From Delphinus delphis (lineage: Eukaryota; Chordata; Mammalia; Artiodactyla; Delphinidae), in contig NC_082697.1 in assembly GCF_949987515.2 (NCBI RefSeq), forward strand, positions 20,281,730 to 20,345,729: a DNA stretch of 64,000 bases, written 5' to 3'. The notes beneath the pieces were generated by a model. That model saw only the letters and a list, made by a program, of their open reading frames with translations. It ran no database searches and was not told where the DNA came from. The stretch's first letter is position 1, and each line of letters opens with the position of its first letter. Shown one piece after another: positions 22,790 to 34,654 of this stretch. A program made the position numbers and the translations under genes.

Positions 22790-23240
22790 GGGATGTAAGG
22801 TTTGACACCAGGGCAGCCGTAGAAATGCAGGGGATCGATGGTTACTGTAGCTAAAGTCATTCTAATCAACGTCATTGCATTTTGAGAAGAGATCAAATAG
22901 GTCATCAAGGGGTTAACACGTCTAGCTTATCAGTCATCAGATACGGCCACATCCCAGAACCCTCCAGCCCCAGGTCCCTCATCCCAGCCCCTCTGCATGT
23001 CACAGGGGAACTCTGCCTCCCTTTTGGTCTCATTCTAAGCATTGATGTCCAAAATAATGGCACCGGGTAATGCCTTAGGGCAGAATTTCCCAGCCAGGAC
23101 TGACTCTCTCCGTCACTTGGATTAGCCACAGCCCTATTCCTTTAGCTCTTCAACTCCCACCAAAAGCCCCCAGGGATGGAAAGGTTTCACTGTGGGTTGT
23201 TTGATTATAGATCATTACAAATGAGATAATGGGTTCAAAG
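22790..23240. promoter_or_regulatory. Candidate conserved non-coding stretch
   Basis: Repeat-free AT-balanced sequence with GATCGATGGTTACTGTAGC, TCAAGGGGTTAACACG and GTTTGATTATAGATCATTAC. There is no coding signature and no alignment was available. Confidence 0.15.
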
Positions 23241-23463
23241 TCCAGTTGGAGAGGCAAAGGCAAGAGTGGAGGGAACTCCAGCCACAAGCAAAGAGGAAGG
23301 AAGACACTCTCTTCTCAGAGATGAACAGAAGTTCCCATGTGAAAAAGGGGGATAGCTGTCTCACTCACCCAGGGGTCTGAAGAGGACCTCCTTCGCCATG
23401 TTAGTCCATGTGAGCCTTGAGTAGCTGGCCGGGGTCCCACAGTGGAAAGGTAGAAGCTCTGGT

Positions 23464-23523
23464 GCTAGAGGTAGAAAGCACCAGCTTAAATGGTACATAC
23501 ATTTAAAATTTAGATAAACTTTC
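23464..23523 (+). repeat. 60-bp local duplicate, copy 1
   Basis: Identical to 24039-24097 except for one extra A. It sits in non-L1 sequence, while copy 2 is embedded in an L1M, so this copy is most likely the derived one. Confidence 0.9.
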
Positions 23524-23599
23524 CAGACTCTATTTATCATGTGTCCTTCCTTATTACAGATTTCATTAGGGGCAAACCAGCAACAGCAAACAAGACAAC

Positions 23600-24345
23600 T
23601 TATGGCACTGCAATTTTTTATTCTTAAGTTGACGAAGATAATGCATGCTTGTTGTAGAAAAATCAACACCTTCAGAAAGGTCCAAAGAAGAACCCAAAAC
23701 TTCCTCAGTGTCCTGGCACTCAGAGACCACAACCCATCAACATCCAGCCCTTTTATCACCAATGTACACCCACAGGGGTGTGAGTTATTTTACACATGGA
23801 TCACGCTATTTCACCACCTGTTCTTGCTTTTGTACTCACATATCAAGGAGCTCTTTCTGTGCCACTGAAAAATATATCTCCCTCCTCCTGTTTAACCATT
23901 TATCAAAATGTATTTAGCTAGTCCCATATAGATGGACATTTAAGTTAGTTTCTTTTTTTTCCTATCCATAACGTGGTGGTGAATCTCCTTATATCTACAG
24001 CTTTGTGCATTTGTCCTGTTATTACCTTAGGACAAATGGCTAGAGGTAGAAGCACCAGCTTAAATGGTACATACATTTAAAATTTAGATAAACTTTCTCA
24101 CATTGTGTCTCCAGGTGAGGTGCATGAATTTACATTGATCCCCTACTGTGCATGAGTTTCACTTCCCTACAACCTTGAAGAAATTACTTATTTTTAATGT
24201 TTAATCATTGTCAAACTTCTGAGTAAAACATGATCTGGTTCTTTGTGAAGTTCAGTATGTTTTCATGTTTGCAGAACATTCAGATTTATTTTGTGAATTA
24301 CCTTTTCTTTGCCTTTGTTTATTTTTGGTTTTATTGTGTTGTCTT
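23600..24345 (-). mobile_element. Old L1M fragment, left half
   Basis: Minus-strand L1M 3' region ('atgcatgcttgttgtagaaa', 'ataacgtggtggtgaatctc', 'ttatttttaatgtttaatca'). It is continued at 29430-29580 beyond the younger L1, whose insertion split it. Confidence 0.7.
24039..24097 (+). repeat. 60-bp local duplicate, copy 2
   Basis: The in-context copy, sitting within the L1M fragment, 575 bp from copy 1 and near identical to it (59 of 60 positions, one indel). Confidence 0.9.
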
Positions 24346-24617
24346 GTTTTTGAATTTTATTTTACTTATTTTTTTATATAGCAGGTTCTTATTAGTTATC
24401 TATTCTATACATATTAGTGTGTATATGTCAATCCCAATCTCCCAATTCATCACACCACCACCATCACCCCTGCCGCTTTCCCCCCTTGGTGTCCATACGT
24501 TTGTTCTCTATATCTGTGTCTATTTCTGCCCTGCAAACCGGTTCATCTGTACCATTTTTCTAGGTTCCACATATATGGGTTAATATATGATATTTGTTTT
24601 TCTCTTTCTGACTTACT

Positions 24618-27600
24618 TCACTCTGTATGACAGTCTCTAGATCCATCCACGTCTCTACAAATGACACAATTTCGTTTCCTTTTTATGGCTGAGTAATATT
24701 CCATTGTATATATGTACCACATCTTCTTTACCCATTCATCTGTCAATGAGCATTTAGGTTGCTTCCATGAGCTGGCTATTGTAGGTAGTTCTGTAATGAA
24801 CATTGTGGTGCATATGTCTTTTTGAATTACTGTTTTCTCTGCGTATATGCCCATTAGTGAGATTGCTGGGTCATATGGTAATTCTATTTTGAGTTTTTTA
24901 AGGAACCTCCATACTGTTCTCCATAGTGACTGTATCAAGTTACATTCCCACCAACAATGCAAGAAGGTTCCCTTTTCTCCACACCCTCTCCAGCATTTGT
25001 TGTAGTAGATTTTCTGATGATGCCCATTCTAACTGGTGTGAGGTGATACCTCATTGTAGTTTTGATTTGCATTTCTCTAATAATTAGTGATGTTGAGCAG
25101 CTTTTCCTCTGCTTCCTGCCCATCTGTATGTCTTCTTTGGAGAAATGTCTATTTAGGTCTTCTGCCCAATTTTTGATTGGGTTGTTTGTTTTTTCAATAT
25201 TGAGCTGCATAAGCTGTTTATATATTTTGGAGATTAATCCTTTGTCCGTTGATTCGTTTGCAAATATTTTCTCCCATTCTGAGGGTTGTCTTTTCATCTT
25301 GTTTGTAGTTTCTTTTCCTTTCAAAAGCTTTTATGTTTCATTAGGTCCCATTTGTTTATTTTTGTTTTTACTTCCATTAGTCTAGAAGGTGGATCAAAAA
25401 AGATCTTGCTGTGATTTATGTCAAAGAGTGTTCTTCCTATGTTTTCCTCTAAGAGTTTTATAGTGTCTGGTCTTCCATTTAGGTTTCTAATCCATTTTGA
25501 GTTTATTTTTGTGTATGATGTTAGAGAGTGCTCTAATTTCATTCCTTTACATGTAGCTATTCAGTTTTCCCAGCACCACTTAGTGAAGAGGCTGTCTTTT
25601 CTCCATTGTATATCCTTGCCTCCTTTGTCATACATTAGTTGACCATAGGTGCATGGATTCATCTCTGGGCTTTCTATCCTGTTACATTGATCTATATTTC
25701 TGTTTTTGTGCCAGTACCATATTGTCTTAATTACTATAGCTTTGTAGTATACTCTGAAGTCAGGGAGTCTGATTCCTCCAGCTCCATTTTTTTTCCATCA
25801 AGACTGTTTTGGCTCTTTGGGGCCTTTTGTGTCTCCATACAAATTTTAAGATATTTTGTTCTAGTTCTGTAAAAAATGTCACTGGTAATTTGATAGGGAT
25901 TGCATTGAATCTGTAGATTGTTTTGGGTAGTATAGTCATTTTCACAATACTGGTTCTTCCAATCCAAGAACATGGTATATCTCTCCATCAGTTTGTGTCA
26001 CCTTTGCTTTCTTTCATCAGTGTCTTATAGTTTTCTGAGTACAGGTCTTTGACCTCCTTAGGTAGGTATATTCCTAGGTATTTTATTCTTTTTGTTGCAA
26101 TGGTGAATGGGATTGTTTCCTTAATTTCTCTTTCTGATCTTTCGTCGTTAGTGTATAGGAATGCAAGAGACTTCTGTGCATTAATTTTGTGTTCTACAAC
26201 TTTACCAAATTCATTGATTAGTTCTAGTAGTTTTCTGGTGGCATCTTTAGGATTCTTTATGTATAGTATCATGTCATCTGCAAACAGTGACAGTTTTACT
26301 TCTTCTTTTCCAATTTGTATTCCTTTTACTTCTTTTTCTTCTCTGAATGCCGTGGCTAGAACATCCAAAACTATGTTGAATAATAGTGGCAGGAGTGGAT
26401 ATCCTTGTCTTTTCCTGATCTTAGAGGAAATGCTTTAATTTTTTCACCATTGAGAATGATGTTTGCTGTGGGTTTGTTGTATATGGCCTTTATTATGTTG
26501 AGGTAGGTTCCCTCTATGCCCACTTACTGGAGAGTTTTTATCATAAATGGGTGTTGAATTTTGTCAAAAGCTTTTTCTGCATCTATCGAGATTATCATTT
26601 TGTTTTTCTTCTTCAATTTGTTAACATGGTATATCACATTGATTGATTTGCATAGATCGAAGAATCCTTGCATTCCTGGGATAAATCCCACTTGATCATG
26701 GTGTATGATCCTTTTAATATGTTGTTGGGTTCTCTTTGCTAGTATTTTGTTAAGGATTTTTGCATCTATATTCATCAGTGATATTGGTCTGTAATTTTCT
26801 TTTTTTGTAGTACCTTTGTCAGGTTTTGGTTTCAGGGTGATGGTGGCCTCACAGAATGAATTTGGGAGTGTTCTTTCCTCTGCAAATTTTTAAAAGAGTT
26901 TGAGAAGGATGCGTGCTAGCTCTTCTCTAAATGTTTGATAGAATTTACCTGTGAAGCCATCTGGTCCTGGACTTTCGTTTGTTGGAAGATTTTTAATCAC
27001 AGTTGCAATTTCATTACTTGTGATTGGTCTGTTCATATTTTCTATTTCTTCCTGGTTCCATCTTGGAAGGTTATACCTTTCTAAGAATTTCTCCATTTCT
27101 TCCAGGTTGTCCATTTTATCGGCATAGACTTGCTTGTAGTAGTCTCTTATGATGCTTTGTATTTCTGTGGTGTCCGTTGTAACTTCTCCTTTTTCGTTTC
27201 TATTTTTATTGATTTGAGTCCTCTCCCTCTTCTTCTTGATGAGTCTGACTAAAGGTTTATCAGTTTTGTTTATCTTTTCAAAAAAACAGCTTTTAGTTTT
27301 ATTGATCTTTGCTATTGTTTTCTTTGTTTCTACTTCATTTATTTCTGCTCTGATATTTATGATTTCTTTCCTTCTACTAACTTTGTGTTTTGTTTGTTCT
27401 TCTTCTCTAGTTCCTTTAGGTGTAAGGTTAGATTGTTTATTTAGAGTTTTCTTGTTTCTTGAGGTAGGCTTGTACAACTATAAACTTCCCTCTTAAAACA
27501 GCTTTTGCTACATCCCATAGGTTTTGGATCATCGTGTTTTTATGTAATTTGTCTCTAGGTATTTTTTGATTTCCTCTTTGATTTCTTCAGTGATCTCTTG

Positions 27601-28429
27601 GTTATTTAGTAATGTATTGTTTAGCCTCCATGTGTTTGTGTTTTTCACGTTCTTTTCCCTGTAATGATTTCTAATCTCATAGCATTGTGGTCAGAAAAGA
27701 TGCTTGATATGATTTCAATTTTCTTAAACTTACCAAGGCTTGATTTGTGACCCAAGATATGATCTATCCTGGAGAATGTTCTGTGTGCACTTGAGAAGAC
27801 AGTGTAATTTGCTGTTTTGGGATGGAATGTCCTATAAATATCAATTAAATCTATCTGGTCTATTGTGTCATTTAAAGCTTGTGTTTCCTTATTAATTTTC
27901 TGTTGGATGATCTGTCCATTGGTGTAAGTGAGGTGTTAAAGTCTCCCAGTTTTACTGTGTTACTGTCAATATCCTCTTTTATAGCTGTTAGCAGTTGCTT
28001 TATGTATTGAGGTGCTCCTATGTCGGGTGCATATATATTTATAATTGTTATATCTTCTTCTTGGATTGATCCCTTGATCATTATGTAGTGTCCTTCCTTG
28101 TCTCTTGTAACATTCTTTATTTTAAAGTCTGTTTTATCTGATATGGGTATTGCTACTCCAGCTTTCTTTTGATTTCCATTTGCATGAAATATCTTTTTCC
28201 ATCCCCTCACTTTCAGTCTGTATGTGTCCCTAGGTCTGAAGTGGGTCTCTTGTAGGCAACATATATATGGGTTTTGTTTTTGTATCCATTCAGCAAGCCT
28301 GTGTCTTTTGGTTGGAACATGTAATCCATTCACGTTTAAGGTAATTATTGATATGTATGCTCCTATTACCATTTTCTTAATTGTTATGGGTTTGTTTTGG
28401 TAGACCCTTTTCTTCTCCGTGTTTCTCAC
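24618..28429 (-). pseudogene. L1 ORF2 (endonuclease / reverse transcriptase), inactivated
   Basis: The spacing of about 3.81 kb matches a full-length ORF2, but the frame is broken many times. Visible pieces in order: the endonuclease region at 27872-28429 (LNVNGL near residue 32, QETH near 60, GDFNTSL near 162), an inter-domain region, the RT start at 26890-27477 (PGPDGFTG), RT finger/palm at 26524-26775, and the FADD catalytic motif at about 26273-26284 in the 25988-26368 segment. The C-terminal piece is at 24618-24962 (typical [11 protein letters not shown] and MEYYSAIKRK patterns). In a live L1 this protein nicks DNA and reverse-transcribes the RNA in place; this copy cannot. Indels and stops suggest neutral decay. 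Confidence 0.92.
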
Positions 28430-29358
28430 TTAGAGAAGTTCCTTTAGCATTTGTTGTAGAGCTGGTTTGGTGGTGCTGAATTCTCTTAGCTTTTGCTTGT
28501 CTGTAAAGCTTTTGATTTCTCTGTCGAATCTGAATGAGATCCTTGCCGGGTAGAATACACTTTGTTGTAGGTTCTTCCCTTTCATCACTTTAAATATATC
28601 ATGCCACTCCCTTCTGCCTTGTAGAGTTTCTGCTGAGAAACAGCTGTTAACCTTATCAGAGTTCCCTTGTATGTTATTTGTCATTTTTCCCTTGTTGCTT
28701 TCAATAATTTTTCTTTGTCTTTAATTTTTGTCAATTTGATTACTATGTGTCTCGGTGTGTTTCTCCTTGGGTTTATCCTGCCTGGGACTCTCTGCACTTC
28801 CTCGACTTGGGTGGCTATTTCCTTTCCCATATTAAGGAAGTTTTCAACTATAATCTCTTCAAATATTTTCTCAGGTCCTTTCTCTCTCTCTTCTCCTTCT
28901 GGGACCCCTATAATGTGAATGTTGTTGCGTTTAATGTTGTCCCAGAGGTCTCTTAGGCTGTCTTTATTTCTTTTCATTCTTTTTTCTTTATTCTGTTCCA
29001 TGGCAGTGAATTCCACCATTCTGTCTTCCAGGTCACTTATCCATTCTTCTGCTTCAGTTATTCTGCTATTGATTCCTTCTAGTGTATTTTTCATTTCAGT
29101 TATTGTATTGTTTATCTCTGTTTGTTTGTTCTTTAATTCTTCTAGGTGTTTGTTCGTTAATTCTTCTAGGTCTTTGTTAAATATTTGTTGCATCTTCTCG
29201 ATCTTTGCCTCTATTCTTTTTCCAAGGTCCTGGTTCATATTCACTAACATTATTCTGAATTCTTTTTCTGGAAAGTTGCCTGTCTCCACTTCATTTAGTT
29301 GTTTTTCTGGGGTTTTATCTTGTTCCTTCATCTGATACAAAGTCCTCTGCCTTTTCAT
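28430..29358 (-). pseudogene. L1 ORF1 (RNA-binding chaperone), single frameshift
   Basis: Codons 1-225 are open from ATG at 29358 down to 28681; the C-terminal domain continues in another frame (28430-28684), so one frameshift near 28682 separates them. Residues about 40-130 form a coiled coil rich in L/I/E heptads, and an RRM-like domain starts near 145 (NNIHIIGVPEGEE). The C-terminal domain piece has the RREWHDIFKVMKGKNLQQ and YPARISF patterns. ORF1 ends directly before ORF2, as in L1s. In live L1s this protein forms a trimer that coats the L1 RNA. The single break suggests a fairly young copy. Confidence 0.92.
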
Positions 29359-29429
29359 TTTGTCTGTCTTTCTGTGAACGTGGTTTTCCTTCCACAGGCT
29401 GCAGAATTGTAGTTCTTCTTTTTGTCTTA

Positions 29430-29580
29430 GAGTATTTGACTTTTTCCTAATAATTTACAGGAGTTTATTTTAGAAATTAGGGATGCTTTTCCTCTTCCAT
29501 GTACAAATTTTTCATTTTCTTTTCCTACCATGTAGTTTATTATTTCAAATTTTTCTATAGTGCTTGTTATATGATGGTGG
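29430..29580 (-). mobile_element. Old L1M fragment, right half
   Basis: Continues the L1M at 23600-24345 ('cctaataatttacaggagtt', 'tttagaaattagggatgc'). It confirms that the 5-kb L1 is nested. Confidence 0.65.
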
Positions 29581-29639
29581 AAAAATCAAGAATATTTGCT
29601 CATAATAAAATCTACAAAAAGGAAGTACATGAGATAAAT

Positions 29640-30540
29640 GGAATCTATGGACATATTCACTGTGTCCAGTATGGGATACCAGCTGACTACCCGAAGTTCA
29701 CATGAACCAAGATAGAGAAGGGGATCATTTCAGACCTCTGGGTGAGACAGCCCTAAAATCTATCATTTCCCTGTTTCTGGTTTCATGTTCATTTTCTCCT
29801 TCCCTAGGTAGATTAGACATTTCCTGGTGACCTGACTTCCAGGAAGGAGCTACTAAAGCCAACGGTAGAATTGTGCTCAGATGCAAGGCTATGTGAATAA
29901 CCCCACCTCCAGGGTTCCCAGCTCAACAAAAGTCAGCTCTTTGAGAGTTTGTGTCTGGTTCCAGGCTGAACAGAGCCTCCAATTCTTTGTCCCCAGATCA
30001 CAACACAGACTGTGTATCCTCACCAAGAAGGGAGGTTTGACTGGGAGAGGGGAATGTAGCAGGGGGAGGAAGCAACTAAGGAGGGACCACAACATGTGAG
30101 CAAGTCAAGTCCCTTATTGATGATGGAGGATGAAGTATAGGAGGTCACATACACTGGAGGCAGAAGACTAAGGACAATACCCACCCATGCAGGGGTGTGT
30201 GTGTGCGCACTTCAGCCTCAGAGGAATGTCCAAGGATGTGTATACAAAGCTATGCACCAGGCACATGGGGCACATGGGGGGATGAACGAGGCTGATGTGA
30301 ACATGTATGAGAACATCTCTGTCCAAGGATGCCCATGGAACCATCTAACTGCATAAAGACCAGTGTGCCTGCACAAAGATGGGAGACCTGTATTTCTATA
30401 CATGTGCAGGGTTGTAAAATCAGACATTAGACCCAAGGAAATAACTCTTATGAATATATTCCAGATTCCCACACTCAGTCCTAGAGAGACCAAGACTACA
30501 TCAGGACTGAGGCCATCCTCCTTTATACATCTAGAAAACT
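29640..30540. other. Unique DNA, nothing recognised
   Basis: No clear repeat or coding signal. A purine-rich GGGGAGGAAG stretch and short GT runs (30197-30208) only. Confidence 0.4.
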
Positions 30541-30800
30541 TCTATTCTCACTGTAAGACTCAACTCATTTGTCCCCTTCTTCCCCTACTAGCCTCCATGG
30601 AAGAGACTACCACAAGACCTTTGTTCTATAATACTTCCCAGAGCATATTCCAGTTATCTGTGTGCCTATATTTTCCCCCTGACTAATCCATGACATCCTC
30701 CATGTTGGGACTCACAGGCTTGCATTTTATTTCTCTCTGTTCCACAGGATCAGGTTCCTGACACTCAGCAGGTAGAATAAACATTTGCAGAATGAGCTCT
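30540..30800 (+). mobile_element. L2 3'-end fragment
   Basis: Plus-strand L2: 'ctcactgtaagactcaactc', 'cccagagcatattcc', and a tail 'cactcagcaggtagaataaa'. Confidence 0.55.
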
Positions 30801-31034
30801 TGAATACGGTCATACCCTCATAGGGGGCTGGGGTCATATGTTCTTGAATCAGATGCCAGCTATAATGCAAAACAAAGATATTTGGACACTCCCAGTTCTA
30901 CTGTCAGTGACAGCAAGAAAAGAGGTATATGTGTCTGGGCTTGCTTGATCAAAACAGTCAATAAAAGCTCCCGGGGCCTCCAGAGATGTCAAGCAGGTGA
31001 GCACTAAGAAGCCATCTTTCCTTTTGCCAAGTCT

Positions 31035-31262
31035 AGAATAGGGGTAGCAAACCGTTTCTTCAAAGACCAGATAGTAAATCAACTATAGTTCAATAAAATA
31101 ATTTTTTTTAAAAAGACAAGACAGTAAATCATTTGGGCTTTGAGTGTCATCTGATCTCTGTGGCTTCTACTCAACACTGCAGTTTGAAAACAATAATAGA
31201 CAATATGTGAACAGGTGATCATGTCCAGTAAACCTCCAGAGTCTGCCAACCTCTGATCTAGA
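31035..31262 (+). mobile_element. Old DNA-transposon-like repeat with L1 micro-insert
   Basis: Same family as 15088: 'gtagcaaaccgtttcttcaa', then (after the micro-insert) 'gggctttgagtgtcatctg' and 'gacaatatgtgaacaggtg'. The ~35-45 bp L1 tip is listed separately. Confidence 0.6.
31082..31115 (+). mobile_element. L1 micro-insertion (about 30-45 bp)
   Basis: A very short piece of the L1 3' end (ACTATAGTTCAATAAAATAA, then T8 A4). Flanking: AGACCAGATAGTAAATCA at 31064-31081 and AGACAAGACAGTAAATCA at about 31114-31131, a likely 18-bp TSD with two mismatches. The target already contained GTAAATCA, which also occurs in the L1 end. Confidence 0.65.
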
Positions 31263-31264
31263 AT

Positions 31265-32640
31265 TCTGAAGAAGAGAAAAGAGAGCCTCAGACCCACACC
31301 AGTGACAGCAATATCCCAGGATATCAAGAGGGTCTAACGCATCAGCACCTTTTCTGAGACCACACAGTCAGACCCCACCCTAGCATTCAACATCATGCCA
31401 AAGTAGACACCTGCTGGAGACTGGGGACAGGGCTGTGGTGTGTGGTTGCCCAAGCTGTGCATAAATTCAGGAGGTGTTGTTCAGTTAGACTGTGATATGA
31501 ATGGTACCCTCCGTGGGCTGGACAAGGTGTCAACCTCGCCTGAAGGTCACCAAGGAGCCCTGTGTTTGTGAGGAAAGTTCACAGGCTGGTGGGGGGGTCC
31601 ATTTGCTAGTTCAGATACTTGAAGGACAAGGGTGTCTCCCCCAAGATAGGGGCTGCGAGCTACTGCTTATTTGGAAACAGTTTGATGCGGACTTTCACAC
31701 TGCATAGAGAGTTCAAGGATAAGGGTGGTCAGGGCTGGAAGGTCCCTGAAAGGAGTGGGTCAGAGACTGTGTGGTGGCAGGGAACCAGGGGATGTGGCAG
31801 AAAGGAGCTAAGGAAAAGCTATTCCTGTTGAAGCTGAAAGGGCATGTGACTTGGGGACAAAGGACTGCCTGGCTTCCTTATACCTCTGCTGTGAGCCTCC
31901 TGTTCTTGGCCTCAGGTTGTTCAAGACCCAAGGGTCAACAGGGACCTCTGGAATAGCCAGCCCCTCACCCCACATAATGAGCATGGGATGACCATGGGGT
32001 GGAGGTGGGATGCACCTGCATCTTCATAGGTCACAGGGTCCAGCCCCTCAGAGCTAGCACAGGAACCACCCCCCCGCCAGAAGGCCCCAGAGCCTGCCAC
32101 AGCTGCCCCTCATCCCACCTGGGATAAGCCGGCTGCCCAGATCTCCATTAAGCGCCACTGAGCTTCTTTCCAATAGCTATAGATGAACAAAATATTGTCC
32201 TGTTCCCAGTTACGTTAAAAGGGCCTAGTAAAGAATCATGGCCAAGATGCTCACAGAGTCAAAAGCTGCTCTTGATGGCCCTTTCAGCGAGATTTACAGC
32301 AGGCATTTAGCAGTGTCCCTGGAATGTTTGCTGGCTCCGATCGGTAGGAAGTATGTGTAGGGCACCTCCCGGGATCAGCAGGCAGGGCCATCCTTCATCC
32401 CCGGCAGTTCTGCCTGCCCCCTGCACAGTGCCGACTCCCCCATGGGCCCTGCCCAAGTCCATTAGGCCCTTCTCTGGGCTGCCCACTAATAATTCCGGCT
32501 GTCAGGTGCCTCAGGATGAGGCCAGCTAAAAGCCCATCCTGACAGAGGGGCTGGGCGGCAATGAGAGGTACTGGGATAAGAGAAACTGAGGCAGGCATAG
32601 GGGATAACAGAGAAGAGAGAAGACGCAGGGTGTCCCTGGA
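31265..32640. other. Mostly unique DNA, no gene
   Basis: No repeat family recognised and no coding domain. A GC-richer stretch with a possible conserved block is at 32130-32350. Confidence 0.4.
32130..32350. promoter_or_regulatory. Candidate conserved non-coding element
   Basis: Repeat-free block with GATCTCCATTAAGCGCCAC, AGCTATAGATGAACAAAATA and GTTACGTTAAAAGGGCC. No alignment was available; the call is based on composition and the absence of repeats. Confidence 0.2.
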
Positions 32641-32649
32641 CAACAGAGG

Positions 32650-32850
32650 GCCCTATTCATTTGTTTATTTAATATGTATTTATTGAGCCCCTGCTATATG
32701 TCAGGCAAGCTGGGATGAGAGGTGCCCAAAACTAGCATGTTTGCTCCCTGCCCTTAGCAAACATTATCCAGAAGAGAAGGGACATATTAAACTACGAAGA
32801 AGAGTAAAATACAGAAATTGATTTGATAAGAAGAGCCCAATGTGGGGGCA
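32650..32850 (-). mobile_element. L2 fragment
   Basis: The reverse of the L2 tail: 'atgtatttattgagcccctg', 'ctatatgtcaggcaagctg'. Confidence 0.6.
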
Positions 32851-33039
32851 AATAGGTCCAGGCTTGACATCATCCCTGAGGACATGGGACTTTCCTAAGA
32901 TACAGATAGATACAGATCTATCCATGGCAGTCTATCTATTGCTATCCAATATGGCAGCCACCAGTCACATCCCACTGAACGCTCAAAGTGTGACTCGTGA
33001 CAACTGAAACTGAGCTGCAAGTATAAAATGCACACCTAA

Positions 33040-33432
33040 CACATATATATGGAATCTAAAAAAAAAAGGTCATGAAGAACCTAGGGGCAGGACGGGAATA
33101 AAGACGCAGACCTACTAGAGAATGGACTTGAGGACACAGGGAAGGGGAAGGGTAAGCTGGGATGAAGTGAGAGAGTGGCGTGGACATATATACACTATCA
33201 AATGTAAAATAGATAGCTAGTGGGAAGCAGCCACATAGCACAGGGAGATCAACTCGGTGCTTTGTGACCAGCTAGAGGGGTGGGATAGGGAGGGTGGGAG
33301 GGAGGGAGATGCAAGAGGGAGGAGATATGGGAATATATGTATATGTATAACTGATTCACTTTGTTATAAAGCCAAAACTAACACACCATTGTAAAGCAAT
33401 TATACTCCAATAAAGATGTTAATAAATAAATA
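33040..33432 (+). mobile_element. L1 3' end inside DNA-transposon remnant
   Basis: The 3' UTR of the local L1 family (ATTATACTCCAATAAAGATG, then an AATAAATA tail). Flanks are ATAAAATGCACACCTAA (33023-33039) and ATAAAATGCCCACCTAA (33433-33449), a 17-bp TSD with one mismatch. Confidence 0.9.
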
Positions 33433-33618
33433 ATAAAATGCCCACCTAATTCCAAAGAAAGAGTGCAAAATGTCTCGTGGGTGATTTTTCTGTTGATTAC
33501 ATGTTGAAATAATAAGATTTGGGATACTTTGGGTTAAGTAAAATGTATTATCAAAATTAAGGTCACCTGTTTCTTTTTACACTTTTTTAATACTGCTCCT
33601 AGAACATTTGAAAGTACA

Positions 33619-34111
33619 AGGTGTGGTACATATCTACAATGGAATATTACTCAGCCACTAAAAAGAATGAAATAATGCCATTTGCAGCAATGTGGATGGA
33701 CCTAGAGATGATCATACTAAGTGAAGTAAGAGAAAGACAAATATCATATGATATCACTCATATGTGGAGTCTAATTTTAAAATAATACAAATGAACTTAT
33801 TTACAAAACAGAAACAGACTCACAGATTTCGAAAATAAACCTATGGTTACTAAAGTGGAAATGTGGGCGAGAGGGTTAAATTAGGAGCTTGGGATTAACA
33901 TACACACACCACTGTATATAAAATAGATAACCAACAAGGACCTACTATATAGCACAGGGATCTCTACTCAGTATTCTGTAATAACCTATATGGGTAAAGA
34001 ATCTGAAAAAGAATGAATATATGTATATGTATAACTGAATCACTCTGCTGTACACCTGAAACTAAGACACTGTAAATCAACTATACTCCAATAAAATAAA
34101 ATTTAAAGAAA
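33619..34111 (+). mobile_element. Second L1 3' end inside the same remnant
   Basis: The last part of ORF2 and 3' UTR ('atggaatattactcagccac', 'tgcagcaatgtggatggac', then AACTATACTCCAATAAAATA). TSD GAAAGTACA at 33610-33618 and 34112-34120. Confidence 0.9.
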
Positions 34112-34654
34112 GAAAGTACATAGCTGACTCTCATTTGTGGCTGGCATCATATTTCTATTGGACAGCATGATCTAAAGGATGAATAGGAATTAGCCAAGTG
34201 AAGGGGATGAAGTGCAGCAACTGAAGGTTTAGGAAGACAATCCACCTTACTAAAAGAGAGCCAAAGTCTGGCTCCAACCAATAAGCTGGGCTCCAGGGAG
34301 AGAAGTCGAGGCAGAAGTGCCTCTGCCAGACTGTGCAAGCACGTTGGGTGTCTGAGGCAGGCTGTAACTCAGTAGGTAAACTGATGCCTAAAGCCCACAC
34401 CAGGATGGTGGGTCTCTGGCTGCGCAATCCCAGTCCCATCTAATAGTTCTGCCTCAGTTCCCTCCTTCCTTCTAGCTTCACCATTCTGATTTTCCCTCTG
34501 CCCTATGAGGTACAGACTTGCTCTCACTTGGAATTCCTTCAATTCTGCCCAGCACCTACCATGTGCCCATGGGTGTGGCTTACCTTCCCTGCCAAAGAGG
34601 ATGAGCCGTTCAGCGTATTGGATGAACAGTTACCTTTTCAAACCAGAGCAATCT

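Larger units (their letters stand above)
24353..29421 (-). mobile_element. Nearly coding-complete L1, 5'-UTR-truncated
   Basis: A minus-strand L1 of about 5.07 kb: 3' UTR at the left end (24353-24617), ORF2 at 24618-28429, ORF1 at 28430-29358, and only about 60 bp upstream of ORF1, so nearly all of the 5' UTR promoter is missing. It is inserted into the older L1M, which resumes at 29430. A possible target-site duplication TTGTCTT (24339-24345 and 29422-29428) is weak. It is inactive because of many frame breaks, but is the most complete L1 here. Confidence 0.93.
32944..34167 (-). mobile_element. Old DNA-transposon remnant split by two L1s
   Basis: Three pieces of one old element: 32944-33039, 33450-33618 and 34121-34167. 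The ends are near-inverted: GCTATCCAATATGGCAGCC at the left and, reverse-complemented, CTGTCCAATAGAAATATGA at the right. Inner pieces such as 'ttgattacatgttgaaataa' join correctly when the two L1s are removed. The family name is not assigned with certainty. Confidence 0.7.
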
